From: JAAGZL01 sp964628835
GTDB lineage: Bacteria > Pseudomonadota > Gammaproteobacteria > Chromatiales > Chromatiaceae
Reading direction: 5' to 3'
NCBI GenBank assembly: GCA_964628835.1
Contig: CAZVME010000102.1
Coordinates: 1 to 8,779 of the forward strand
DNA: 8,779 nucleotides
This document shows, piece by piece, positions 1 through 7,008 of this stretch. The notes beneath the pieces were generated by a model. It was given only the letters and a program-made list of their open reading frames with translations, was not told the DNA's origin and made no database searches. Positions within the stretch are counted from its first letter, which is position 1, and the number at the start of each line of letters is the position of its first letter. A program made the translations under genes and the position numbers.

Positions 1-1
1 C

Positions 2-2329
2 AATATGTACGGATCGATGGCGTCCAGTGAGAGCAGCGGCTCCACCCAGAGGCAGCTGCTACTGGAAGAGTTCTATCGCACCGGCATCCTGCTGGCGGGG
101 CGGCATCCCCTGTGGTGGCTGGTGCCACCCGAGCAGGAGCAGAACTACACCCAATACTCCTCCATGCTGCTGCACAAGCGGTTTGTAGACCCCATCGACT
201 GTCTGGATTTTGGGGGCCTGGAACAGACCCCGGCGGATGAGTTCTTCGGCGCGGCGAGCTGGCAGCTGTACAAGGGCATCGAGTCACCCTACAAGAGTAT
301 GCTCAAACTGCTGCTGGTGGAGGCGTACTCCCGCGACTATCCGGAGGTCCGCTGGCTGTGCCAGGAGGCGAAGGCGGCAATATACTCCGGGAAACTGGAT
401 CTGGACGCCATCGATCCGTACATATTGATGTATCAACGGGTGGAACAATACCTGGAGGCGCGGGAGGAACAGGAACGCCTGGAACTGGCGCGCCGCTGCT
501 TCTATTTCAAGGCCGAGCAGCCTCTGAGCAAAAAGTCCCGGGGCAAACAGCAGCTGTGGCAAAAACAGCTGATGCAGTCAGTGGTGGACTCCTGGGGCTG
601 GACCAAGAAAAAGCTCACCCAGCTCGACTCCCGCCACGGCTGGAAGATCGATCAGGTCCTGAAAGAGCGCAACAAGCTGGTGCGGGAACTTACCAACAGC
701 TACCACATGCTCACTGAGTTCTCCCGCACCTATGCCGCTTCCGGGCAGATCGACCCGGACGAACTGAGCCTGCTGGGGCGCAAACTGTATACCGCGCTGG
801 AACGACAGCCAGGCAAGGTGGACAGCATCAATCCAGGTATCTCCAGGAATCTGGTGGAGGATGTCCTGTCACTCCATTACCTGGAGACAACAGAAGGGGC
901 GGATGGCTGGATTCTCTACTGCGGCGAGGTGGACGAAGAGGACATAGACAACTACATCCCGGTAAAGAAGACCGTCAGTATGATTGAGATGCTGTCCTGG
1001 ATTCAGATCAACGGCCTGGCGGACCAAAGCACCATGATCTCCCTCTACCCCGAGAGCTGCCCCGTGGCCGAAAAGGAGCTGCGCGCCCTGCTGAACGGCC
1101 TGCACAAACGGCGTCGCACCCTGCACCCAGGCAATGTCCCACTGTCGGCCCTGACCAGGCCGGCTCAGGCAAAGGCCTGTACCCTGTTCGTAAACACCGG
1201 CATCGACCCCCTGGCCCACCTCTCCAAGGCTGGCAAGCAGCTCACCAGTAACCGCTCAGACGCCCTCAGTTTTGGCTCCGCTCACACCTCACTGGTCAAC
1301 TGTCTGGAGCAGCTCATAGTCACCAGTTGGGGTGAAACCCTGATCACCCATCACCAGGCAACGGCCGGTCTGGCCGAGAGTATCTGCCGCTATCTAACGC
1401 TGACCCTGCACCATCAGCCCAACCTGCCGGCGCCAAAGGTAGCCGCATTTGGCCACGCCTCCATACGCGCCAGCGCCATCGCCAAGCGGGTGGAGACACT
1501 GTTCAACGACATCTGCGCCAGCTTTGGCCCTGAGGGCATGGGCCTGGAGAGCCGCTACCTGTTCCAGGCCGATGATGACTACTACCTGGTGCAGAAAGAC
1601 CGGGATGGATTTTCCTGTTTCAGCATCAGCTCCAACCCGGAGTTGATGGATACCCTGGGCCAGCCCCAAACATCTTACCGTCCCCTGGTAATAGACAGCC
1701 TAACCCTGCAGGACAGCCCATTGCCAACCATCATGCAGCAGAATGAAGAGGGAGTGATCCAGATCTTCTACTACCGGAGGAGGGGGGCGACCTCCCTCTA
1801 CGTGCTGGACGAGCAGGGCGCGCTGTTCCATCAGACCATCCCCGGCGGCAGCGAAAAACATCTGCTGGTGCAGCAACGGCGCTTCTTCAGTGACCTGCTG
1901 ATCACCCGCAGCCTGCAGACTGACGATATTGGTCTATCGGGAGTTCTGGATACACCCGCCTTTATCCGCGTGAGTAAAGGCCGAAGCGGCAACTGGTCAA
2001 CCAGCCCCAGCACCCCTCCTCGTGACCAGTTCTATGAGGGCTACACCGAACTCAGACTGGTTACAGAGGGCACCAATCTCAACCAGTCACCCCACCTGCT
2101 GCTATGTGACCACCGCGAGTTCAGCTCCCTAGAGTATGGTGAAAACATATTTCAGGCGGCGGCGGGATATGTCCTGTCCCAGAGGGGGAGCAACCGCGAC
2201 TACCCCATATACATCACCGGGATAGAGTTCACCCGCTCTGCCCTGGAGCAGAAATGGTCTACGGTGGAGCTGTTGCAGTTCAAGAAACGTCTTGAAGGGC
2301 ATCTGAACTTTGGGCTGATGAAATCCTGA
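2..2329 (+). CDS. cyaA: Class I adenylate cyclase, 3' part (5' end outside window)
   Basis: Makes cyclic AMP from ATP in the cytoplasm; cAMP is the ligand of the global regulator CRP. The reading frame is open to the left edge and the ATG at 5 is only an internal methionine. From memory of E. coli CyaA (848 aa), the visible protein begins near residue 180, so roughly 180 N-terminal residues, including the nucleotidyltransferase motif of the GSTSS...SDLD type, lie upstream. Recognisable family stretches are LLLEEFYRTGILLAG (about residues 19-33 of the visible part), WQLYKGIESPYKSMLKLLL, ARRCFYFKAEQPLS, GWKIDQV, GRKLYTALERQPGKV and SFGSAHTSLVNCLEQL. The C-terminal half corresponds to the regulatory part known from enterics. 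The gene ends 92 nt before lptM, as in the conserved cyaA-lptM-dapF order. The frame is intact and GC-rich, with no sign of decay. Identity is very secure; only the missing N-terminus limits the call. Confidence 0.96.
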   Translation, partial: NMYGSMASSESSGSTQRQLLLEEFYRTGILLAGRHPLWWLVPPEQEQNYTQYSSMLLHKRFVDPIDCLDFGGLEQTPADEFFGAASWQLYKGIESPYKSMLKLLLVEAYSRDYPEVRWLCQEAKAAIYSGKLDLDAIDPYILMYQRVEQYLEAREEQERLELARRCFYFKAEQPLSKKSRGKQQLWQKQLMQSVVDSWGWTKKKLTQLDSRHGWKIDQVLKERNKLVRELTNSYHMLTEFSRTYAASGQIDPDELSLLGRKLYTALERQPGKVDSINPGISRNLVEDVLSLHYLETTEGADGWILYCGEVDEEDIDNYIPVKKTVSMIEMLSWIQINGLADQSTMISLYPESCPVAEKELRALLNGLHKRRRTLHPGNVPLSALTRPAQAKACTLFVNTGIDPLAHLSKAGKQLTSNRSDALSFGSAHTSLVNCLEQLIVTSWGETLITHHQATAGLAESICRYLTLTLHHQPNLPAPKVAAFGHASIRASAIAKRVETLFNDICASFGPEGMGLESRYLFQADDDYYLVQKDRDGFSCFSISSNPELMDTLGQPQTSYRPLVIDSLTLQDSPLPTIMQQNEEGVIQIFYYRRRGATSLYVLDEQGALFHQTIPGGSEKHLLVQQRRFFSDLLITRSLQTDDIGLSGVLDTPAFIRVSKGRSGNWSTSPSTPPRDQFYEGYTELRLVTEGTNLNQSPHLLLCDHREFSSLEYGENIFQAAAGYVLSQRGSNRDYPIYITGIEFTRSALEQKWSTVELLQFKKRLEGHLNFGLMKS

Positions 2330-2357
2330 CCAGGCAATGGGCCGGATGGAAAAGGAC

Positions 2358-2386
2358 TTAACCCACATCCCCCATCGGTTTATACT
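2358..2386 (+). promoter_or_regulatory. Possible sigma-70 promoter for lptM-dapF-DUF484-xerC
   Basis: In the 92-nt gap after cyaA, TTAACC (2358-2363, four of six matches to TTGACA) is followed after exactly 17 nt by TATACT (2381-2386, close to TATAAT). This lies about 36 nt before the lptM start, which has a GGAG ribosome site at 2409-2412 with 9 nt spacing. The match is by eye and untested; the operon could also be read through from cyaA. Confidence 0.4.
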
Positions 2387-2421
2387 GGTCAGATTATGAA
2401 TACTTAACGGAGCCCATCCTC

Positions 2422-2547
2422 ATGTCCAGACCTACCTGGCTTATAGCCGCTATCCTGGCTGCATCCTTCCTGCTCACCGCCTGTGGTCAGAAGGGCGACC
2501 TCTACCTGCCGGACGACACCCAACAGGAAAAGAAGAAGAAGTACTGA
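2422..2547 (+). CDS. lptM: LptM (YifL-type) small outer-membrane lipoprotein
   Basis: A 41-residue lipoprotein. Residues 1-20 are a signal peptide (MSRPTW, then a hydrophobic stretch) ending in the lipobox LTAC, so Cys21 is the predicted lipidated residue. The mature part begins CGQKGDLYLP, the hallmark of the YifL/LptM family, and ends in a lysine-rich tail (KKKKY). In E. coli, LptM binds the LptD-LptE translocon and assists LptD maturation for lipopolysaccharide export; this role is carried over by family membership. GGAG at 2409-2412 sits 9 nt before the ATG. It lies 18 nt upstream of dapF, the position lptM holds in many gammaproteobacteria. The short length is normal for the family. Confidence 0.9.
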   Translation: MSRPTWLIAAILAASFLLTACGQKGDLYLPDDTQQEKKKKY

Positions 2548-2565
2548 GGCCCAGCCTCTTAATCC

Positions 2566-3414
2566 ATGACCAATACCATGGCGCAATCTCTAGAATTCAC
2601 CAAGATGCACGGCCTGGGCAACGATTTTGTGGTAATTGATGCCATCAACCAGCGCTGCGAGCTGTCCGCAGAGCAGTGCCGTTATATTGCCGATCGCCAT
2701 TTTGGTATCGGTTGTGACCAGATCCTGCTGGTGGAACCGGCGCGGAGCCAGGATACCGACTTCTACTATCGCATCTTCAATGCCGACGGCTCCGAGGTGG
2801 AGCAGTGTGGCAATGGCGCCAGATGCTTTGCCAAATTTGTGCGGGCCAAGGGGTTGACCGAGAAGCAGATCATCGACGTTGGCACCCACACGGGAAATAT
2901 CCAACTCTATATTGAAGACGCCGATTTGGTGCGGGTAAACATGGGAGCGCCCATCCTGGAACCGAAGCTGATCCCATTCCAGGCCGACCGACAGGCCGCC
3001 AGCTATCCCATAGCCATAAATGGCCAGCAACTGAATATTGGCGCCGTCTCCATGGGCAACCCCCACGCCGTGATCCAGGTTGCTGACGTGGACAGCGCCG
3101 AGGTGGCAGATATGGGACCGGCCATGGAGCACCACCCCAGATTTCCCCAGCGGGTCAACGTAGGATTCATGCAGATAGTGGATCGCAGCCGGATACGCCT
3201 GCGAGTATACGAGCGCGGGGCGGGCGAAACCCTGGCCTGCGGCACCGGCGCCTGCGCCGCAGTAGTGTCAGGGATCAACCAGGGATTACTGGACCAGGAG
3301 GTGCAAGTAGCGCTACCAGGAGGCGATCTTGTGATAAAGTGGTCAGGAGACAGCCAACCAGTCTGGATGAGCGGGCCTGCCGCCACCGTGTTTGATGGGA
3401 GAGTAGAACTATGA
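2566..3414 (+). CDS. dapF: Diaminopimelate epimerase
   Basis: Interconverts LL- and meso-2,6-diaminopimelate in the cytoplasm, supplying the meso form for lysine synthesis and peptidoglycan. The two catalytic cysteines are visible: Cys81 in EQCGNGARCFA and Cys225 in ACGTGACAAVV. Other family stretches are FTKMHGLGNDFVVID at the N-terminus, YRIFNADGSEVEQCGNGA, VSMGNPHAVIQV and RVYERGAGETLACGTGACA. Length is 282 aa from ATG 2566, or 278 from ATG 2578 (E. coli about 274). Neither start has a clear Shine-Dalgarno, so translation may be coupled to lptM 18 nt upstream. The second ATG is an equally credible start because family members usually begin just before the FTKMHG motif. The last 4 nt overlap the next gene (ATGA). 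Confidence 0.97.
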   Translation: MTNTMAQSLEFTKMHGLGNDFVVIDAINQRCELSAEQCRYIADRHFGIGCDQILLVEPARSQDTDFYYRIFNADGSEVEQCGNGARCFAKFVRAKGLTEKQIIDVGTHTGNIQLYIEDADLVRVNMGAPILEPKLIPFQADRQAASYPIAINGQQLNIGAVSMGNPHAVIQVADVDSAEVADMGPAMEHHPRFPQRVNVGFMQIVDRSRIRLRVYERGAGETLACGTGACAAVVSGINQGLLDQEVQVALPGGDLVIKWSGDSQPVWMSGPAATVFDGRVEL

Positions 3415-4091
3415 GCGAAACGCTTGAGCATGCGCAACTCACGGAAAAACAGGAACAGACAATAGTCAAATTCCTCAGTTCCAACCCGGATTTCTTTGAT
3501 CGCAACCCGGAGTTGCTGAACACCCTTGAGCTGTCCCATAACAACGGCGAGACGGTCTCCCTGATTGAACGCCAGGTTAAGAGCCTGCGCGCGGAGCTGG
3601 ATGAATATAAACAGCGTCTGGAAAAGTTGGTTGAGATCGCCCACGACAACGAACGCCTGAACCAGCGCATGCACCGCCTCACCCTCACCCTGATCGACAC
3701 GGTGGATTTTGACGAGACCCTGAATGCCCTGCAAGACAAACTGCATGAGGATTTTGGAGCCGAGGCGGTGGAACTGCACCTGTTCACCCACAACGAGGCC
3801 GAAGGCAACGCCAATGCCGACCTGGACGGTTATCGCAGTTTTCTGGATGACGGCGTCCCGGTTTGCGGCGTACTGGAAATGGCCCAGTTGGAGTACCTGT
3901 TTGGCCCCCAGGCCGAAGATATCAACTCTACCGCACTCATCCCTATCCGCAGTGAAGGGGTACTGGGTCTACTCGCCATCGGCAGCACCAGCCAAGAGCG
4001 CTTCTGCGCCGACATGGGGACCGAATATCTGAGTCGCCTGGGAGAGGTGATCAGCCGAACCCTGGAGGTAGTGCTGGAACCCGGGTTTTAA
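3411..4091 (+). CDS. DUF484 family protein (GAF-like)
   Basis: A 226-residue protein of the DUF484 family, of unknown biochemical function. Residues 21-36 (FLSSNPDFFDRNPELL) are the typical N-terminal family motif. Residues about 50-90 form a charged helical, probably coiled-coil segment (LIERQVKSLRAELDEY and onward). From about residue 95 the sequence looks like a GAF-type ligand-binding domain, with ALIPIRSEGVLGLLAIGS near residues 181-198. No signal peptide or membrane segment is seen, so it is likely cytoplasmic. The start overlaps dapF by 4 nt and the stop shares one base with the xerC start (TAATG), so it is translationally coupled between them. The dapF-DUF484-xerC order is conserved in gammaproteobacteria. 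Family call secure; role unknown. Confidence 0.9.
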   Translation: MSETLEHAQLTEKQEQTIVKFLSSNPDFFDRNPELLNTLELSHNNGETVSLIERQVKSLRAELDEYKQRLEKLVEIAHDNERLNQRMHRLTLTLIDTVDFDETLNALQDKLHEDFGAEAVELHLFTHNEAEGNANADLDGYRSFLDDGVPVCGVLEMAQLEYLFGPQAEDINSTALIPIRSEGVLGLLAIGSTSQERFCADMGTEYLSRLGEVISRTLEVVLEPGF

Positions 4092-5011
4092 TGGATGACG
4101 ACAACACATTCAACCAGTGGTCAGCCCACTTCCTGCACCACCTGCAACACGAACGTCGTCTCTCGCCCCACACCATAAAAAACTACTCGCGCGATCTGCA
4201 ACTGATCGGCAACTGGTGCACAGAGGCAGGCCTCAGCGACTGGCAACATCTCAACCCGCATCAGGTTCGGGGCTACGTGGCCAAGCGCCACCGCTCCGGC
4301 GTCTCCGGTAAGACCATCCAACGCGAACTCTCATCCCTGCGCAGCCTGTTTAATTACCTGCTACGCGAGGGGGTGGCGGAAAACAACCCGGCCCAGGGCA
4401 TCAAGGCCCCCAAGGTAAAACGCCGCCTGCCCGCCACCCTGGATACCGATCAACTCTCCAGCCTGCTGGATGTAACCGATGACACCCCCCTCAGCCTGCG
4501 CGATCTAGCCATGCTGGAACTGTTCTACTCCTCCGGCCTGCGGCTGGCGGAACTGGTCTCAATCAATCTCCACGACCTGGATCTGAAATCGACTCTGCTG
4601 CAGGTCACCGGCAAGGGCGCCAAGACCCGCCAGGTCCCCATCGGACGCAAGGCGGTGGCAGCACTTAAGAGATGGATCAAGGTACGGGGTGATCTGGCCA
4701 AGGGAGATGAACCGGCCCTGTTCATAAGCAACCGTGGCAGCCGCATCTCCCCACGCACCATCCAGCAGCGGGTCAAACAATGGGCGCTACAACACGGTGC
4801 TTCCCGCAACATCCACCCCCACCTGCTGCGCCACTCCTTCGCCAGCCACCTGCTAGAGTCATCCGGCGATCTAAGGGCGGTACAGGAACTGCTGGGACAC
4901 GCCGACATCAGCACCACCCAGATCTACACCCACCTGGATTTTCAACACCTCGCCAACGTGTACGACAAGGCACATCCCAGAGCCAAGAGAAAAAAAGATA
5001 AGCCAGAATAA
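4091..5011 (+). CDS. xerC: Tyrosine recombinase XerC
   Basis: Site-specific recombinase that, with XerD, resolves chromosome dimers at dif during division. Length 306 aa is typical of XerC (E. coli 298). An N-terminal core-binding SAM-like domain spans about residues 5-90 (HERRLSPHTIKNYSRDL). The catalytic domain carries all six expected residues: Arg151 in SSGLRLAEL, Lys175 in TGKGAKTR, His244 and Arg247 in HPHLLRHSF, His270 in LLGH and the nucleophile Tyr279 in TTQIYTHLD. It begins inside the DUF484 stop (TAATG) and is the last gene of the housekeeping operon. The basic C-terminal tail (RAKRKKDKPE) is intact. Directly downstream, base composition falls and integron cassettes start. It is not itself the integron integrase, judging by its operon position and XerC-like length. 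Confidence 0.97.
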   Translation: MDDDNTFNQWSAHFLHHLQHERRLSPHTIKNYSRDLQLIGNWCTEAGLSDWQHLNPHQVRGYVAKRHRSGVSGKTIQRELSSLRSLFNYLLREGVAENNPAQGIKAPKVKRRLPATLDTDQLSSLLDVTDDTPLSLRDLAMLELFYSSGLRLAELVSINLHDLDLKSTLLQVTGKGAKTRQVPIGRKAVAALKRWIKVRGDLAKGDEPALFISNRGSRISPRTIQQRVKQWALQHGASRNIHPHLLRHSFASHLLESSGDLRAVQELLGHADISTTQIYTHLDFQHLANVYDKAHPRAKRKKDKPE

Positions 5012-5028
5012 ACGCAAGCCAAGATGAG

Positions 5029-5076
5029 GTGCATTATTTAGAACCACTCCGCCTTCAACTTTGGTTCTTTATGCAC
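5029..5076. terminator. Interrupted inverted repeat after xerC, possible terminator
   Basis: GTGCAT (5029-5034) plus AGAACCA (5040-5046) pair with TGGTTCT (5062-5068) plus ATGCAC (5071-5076), leaving small internal loops and a 15-nt apical loop. It starts 18 nt after the xerC stop, so it could end the operon transcript. The stem is interrupted and no long T-run follows, so termination is a guess. It could equally be a remnant of a folded recombination site. Confidence 0.3.
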
Positions 5077-5286
5077 AATATTATTTGTGCCCACACAATC
5101 CAAAAAACTAAATGCGAAATATACAGCAATATGCAGTATATCCACAGACAAAAACAAACAATAACGACAAGTATCAAGAAGAATTATAGTCTGGTAAGGT
5201 ATTGATGTTATAGAGGGAAAATAATCCAAAAAAGCAGGAGGCTCCAACCTATCATGAATCCCAACTCTGCGACATATACGGCACAT
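5038..5286 (-). CDS. Doubtful minus-strand hypothetical ORF
   Basis: An 82-codon reading frame from an ATG at 5286 (reverse strand) to a TAA at 5038. The product is hydrophobic and cysteine-rich in its middle (IILLDTCRYCLFLSVDILH) with no motif I recognise. No Shine-Dalgarno precedes the ATG, and the start sits inside the palindrome at 5281-5313. The frame stays open further upstream, past the cassette 1 start, which argues that it is a chance frame. Minus-strand genes do occur in some integron cassettes, so it is recorded at low confidence. Confidence 0.2.
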   Translation of the reverse strand: MCRICRRVGIHDRLEPPAFLDYFPSITSIPYQTIILLDTCRYCLFLSVDILHIAVYFAFSFLDCVGTNNIVHKEPKLKAEWF

Positions 5287-5319
5287 GGCTGCGTTAGTAA
5301 CGCGGCCATGTGCGTTTGA
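5254..5319 (+). CDS. Possible 21-codon leader-like ORF
   Basis: ATG at 5254 is preceded by a perfect AGGAGG at 5236-5241 (12 nt spacing, slightly long) and runs 21 codons (MNPNSATYTAHGCVSNAAMCV) to TGA at 5317-5319. It covers the whole 5281-5313 palindrome and stops 8 nt before the GTTAGGC boundary. Translation through it could keep the hairpin open, but this is speculation. A ribosome site alone in AT-rich DNA is weak evidence. Confidence 0.2.
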   Translation: MNPNSATYTAHGCVSNAAMCV

Positions 5320-5333
5320 TTTAACTGTTAGGC
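5259..5333 (+). other. Putative integron attC site (attC0)
   Basis: The right end GTTAGGC (5327-5333) is a good R' box and is confirmed as a cassette boundary, because the next cassette ends in its reverse complement (5773-5779). A possible R'' box TCCCAAC lies at 5259-5265, giving a 75-bp site of normal attC length. Between them is a strong stem: GCACATGGCTGCGTTA (5281-5296) pairs with 5298-5313 with one G-T wobble. The outer arms next to R'' and R' pair poorly, so the left limit is uncertain. Confidence 0.55.
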
Positions 5334-5340
5334 AATACAT

Positions 5341-5778
5341 ATGGAAATATTTGTTCAAATATTTATCATCGTTGCACTATTGCCAATATGCATAGTCTCC
5401 TTTGATAAAATATTTAGTGAATTTGGAAAAGATACTACCCAAATAACCAATGCTGGTTCTATTATCTCAGCAACGCTAACAGCGCTATGCTTTTCTGCAG
5501 CCTCAGCACATATAGATGCGGCGGCTCTCCACAGTGAATTTATGCGGTCAGCGCACTTATTTTTTGGTGCCTCATTAGCGTTCATTGTAGGTACTATTAT
5601 TAAATACTCCGCAGACACGTTGTCAAAACATTTTAGAAGCAAAGGAATAGTAAAGCATTCGTTTGGTGCAATCGTATTAGGTGGGGGAACAGGGATCACA
5701 TTTTCACTCGCAATTTATATGTCGCTCCTTGGCATATGGACATTGACTGGAAGCTTAATCAAGGTCATTAATGCCTAA
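5341..5778 (+). CDS. Cassette 1: small multi-pass membrane protein, unknown function
   Basis: A 145-residue protein I do not recognise. Hydrophobic segments at about residues 4-20 (FVQIFIIVALLPICIVS), 38-55, 70-88 (SAHLFFGASLAFIVGTIIK) and 107-137 suggest four membrane helices. The last segment contains a glycine-rich GGGTGIT. Short loops are charged (KHFRSKGIVKH near 96-106). No catalytic motif is visible. The ATG lies 13 nt into the cassette with no clear Shine-Dalgarno, which is common for cassette genes. The stop TAA (5776-5778) lies inside the attC R'' box GCCTAAC, so gene and recombination site overlap. This tight fit supports a real cassette gene. Expression probably depends on an upstream promoter or on one brought by a neighbouring cassette; none is obvious. 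Confidence 0.75.
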   Translation: MEIFVQIFIIVALLPICIVSFDKIFSEFGKDTTQITNAGSIISATLTALCFSAASAHIDAAALHSEFMRSAHLFFGASLAFIVGTIIKYSADTLSKHFRSKGIVKHSFGAIVLGGGTGITFSLAIYMSLLGIWTLTGSLIKVINA

Positions 5779-5853
5779 CAAACAGCTCAAGTCGTTCGTT
5801 TCACTCACTGGGACGCTTCGCTACGCTGCGCGCCCCTTAGCAAAGCGTTATGT
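5773..5853 (+). other. Integron attC site of cassette 1 (attC1)
   Basis: An 81-bp site. R'' GCCTAAC (5773-5779) matches, as reverse complement, the cassette's own start GTTAGGC at 5327. R' is GTTATGT (5847-5853) with the cut expected after G5847. The inner arms pair: GCTCAAG on the left against CTTAGC on the right (reverse complement GCTAAG), leaving one unpaired C. This is the extrahelical base that marks the strand used by the integrase. Arrangement and length fit attC well. Confidence 0.88.
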
Positions 5854-5887
5854 TTTATGAGCTACTAACCAAGGATGTGATTTATAG

Positions 5888-6583
5888 ATGAATATAGATT
5901 CAGCGATTGATGGTCTTTTGAAATTCGGGTCAATATCTGGATTGATTTCACTTATCTATCTTATTTTTCAAAATTTGCGGAAGCGCCCGCAATTCAAGTT
6001 GGATTTCCAGGGTAGTTCTGGCGAACACTATGATAATAACGGTGTGCACTACTTTCGCCATACTTACACTGGGATTCTAAAAAACCAGAGCCTTGATCCA
6101 AACTCGGTAACACGTCTTTATTTAGCTGTATGGGGTAATAAAAATAAAACATCAACATTAAGATTTGGTCATGGTGGCGTTAGGATAATAGATATAGCTG
6201 AAGATAAAGAAATTAAGCTTCCTCTACACTTCACCCCAAGAGAAGCCAAGAATCTAACAATAGTGTTCGAATTTCCTGTTAAAGGTACATCAGATGAGCG
6301 TCTATTACAGGAACACAAAGAAGTAATGCCAGGGTCAAGTTTTCGTATGCCAAAACATAATTACGAAATATGCATTGAAGATGTAAGTGAAAATATGTTT
6401 GATAGCAAAGGCATTCCAATAAACAGAGGTGAAATAGACCTTAGATGGACACTTCCAAATACAGTTCGTGAGCTTCAACAAGGGAACATAGGTCCTTTTA
6501 TTAAGCATTCGTGGCAAATAATCAAGTCAAGATTATCATTTAGGATCAGGTTGTTATTACAGGCACTAGGGCTTTGGAGATAA
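5888..6583 (+). CDS. Cassette 2: membrane-anchored protein of unknown function
   Basis: A 231-residue protein not assigned to a family. One hydrophobic segment at about residues 9-29 (ending SGLISLIYLIFQN), followed by basic RKRPQ, suggests an N-terminal membrane anchor with the rest on the cytoplasmic side by the positive-inside rule. Residues 35-205 look like a soluble, beta-rich domain (FKLDFQGSSGEHY, LTIVFEFPVKG, YEICIEDVSENMF). The last 20 residues (SRLSFRIRLLLQALGLWR) form a basic, amphipathic or hydrophobic helix that may also touch the membrane. The leader holds AAGGA about 13 nt before the ATG, a weak ribosome site. The stop is 4 nt before the R'' box of its attC, leaving almost no spare sequence. 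No enzyme motif is seen. A real cassette gene is likely; its role is unknown. Confidence 0.75.
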   Translation: MNIDSAIDGLLKFGSISGLISLIYLIFQNLRKRPQFKLDFQGSSGEHYDNNGVHYFRHTYTGILKNQSLDPNSVTRLYLAVWGNKNKTSTLRFGHGGVRIIDIAEDKEIKLPLHFTPREAKNLTIVFEFPVKGTSDERLLQEHKEVMPGSSFRMPKHNYEICIEDVSENMFDSKGIPINRGEIDLRWTLPNTVRELQQGNIGPFIKHSWQIIKSRLSFRIRLLLQALGLWR

Positions 6584-6587
6584 TTAA

Positions 6588-6659
6588 ACATAACAAGCGC
6601 AGCCACGCGGACAAAATGCTCGCAAGCTCGCATTTTTCCGGTGCTGCGAAACGTTAGCC
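6588..6659 (+). other. Integron attC site of cassette 2 (attC2)
   Basis: A 72-bp site and the best of the window. R'' ACATAAC (6588-6594) is the exact reverse complement of the cassette start GTTATGT (5847-5853); R' is GTTAGCC (6653-6659). The inner arms CGCAGCCACGCGGACAAAATGC (given as CGCAGC, then ACGCGG, then AAAATGC) pair with GCATTTTTCCGGTGCTGCG, leaving one unpaired C after CGCAGC and a small internal loop. The loop contains GCTCGCAAGCTCGC. Confidence 0.92.
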
Positions 6660-6693
6660 CCTATAAATTACCCAGACGATCCCTTAGGCAATT

Positions 6694-7008
6694 ATGGTCT
6701 TTTTGGATAACCTAAGAAAAAAGTACAAAGAAACCCCAACGCTACGGGAGATTGTTAAGCTGATTCCCTTCGCTGGTGGGCCTATTGATGCTCTTGTAGC
6801 ACCTGACGATGCTATGAGGTTTTTTACACCAATTGATAAATCATTTCTTAAAAAACAAAGTAGAAGAAAAGTTGAAAGTATATTAAATACGTCAATTGGC
6901 GATTGGCCCCTGATCGTTCAGAACTTAGATCTCAAGCGCAAAAATAATCGGGGACAGACCACGGTTTTCTTTACCATTCTAGAAATAAAGGGGACGGATT
7001 TATTTTAA
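6694..7008 (+). pseudogene. Cassette 3: short ORF truncated by a palindromic repeat
   Basis: The reading frame gives 104 aa, but only about the first 84 residues look native (MVFLDNLRKKYKETPTLREI, LIPFAGGPIDALVAPDDA, SFLKKQSRRKVESILNTS). The end, NRGQTTVFFTILEIKGTDLF, is the translation of repeat DNA starting near 6946. Endings like NRGQTTVF recur, from memory, wherever this repeat runs into a gene. The original C-terminus, the native stop and the left half of the cassette's attC are missing, so insertion was accompanied or followed by deletion. The native part has a basic N-terminal helix and a weakly hydrophobic IVKLIPFAGGPIDALV stretch. I do not recognise the family. The ATG lies 40 nt after the cassette boundary with only a poor AGG-type ribosome site. 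Confidence 0.55.

Larger units (their letters stand above)
5012..5327. other. AT-rich junction between xerC and first cassette boundary
   Basis: No convincing gene. The stretch is AT-rich like the cassettes to the right and unlike xerC. It holds an inverted repeat just after xerC (5029-5076), a second small one (GCACAA 5073-5078 with TTGTGC 5085-5090), a weak minus-strand ORF and a strong palindrome next to the GTTAGGC boundary. Its left end shows no GTTRRRY cassette boundary, so it may be a decayed first cassette or the original xerC downstream region. In many gammaproteobacteria a HAD-family hydrolase gene (yigB) follows xerC; none is seen here. Confidence 0.5.

Noticed and set aside
284..1669. 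Long open frames on the minus strand and other frames inside cyaA
   Set aside because: They lie wholly inside a gene with clear CyaA homology, have no ribosome sites, and are expected from GC-rich codon use.
2590..3814. Minus-strand frames of 179-262 codons across dapF and DUF484
   Set aside because: They are antisense to well-identified genes and their sequences read as shadow translations with no motif.
4091..5011. XerC-type gene as the missing integron integrase
   Set aside because: Its length, intact XerC motifs and 1-nt overlap with the DUF484 gene in the dapF operon identify it as the housekeeping XerC; IntI proteins are longer and carry an extra segment.
5281..5313. Palindrome as a rho-independent terminator
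   Set aside because: No T-run follows the stem on either strand, and its right side adjoins a cassette boundary, so an attC-type role fits better.
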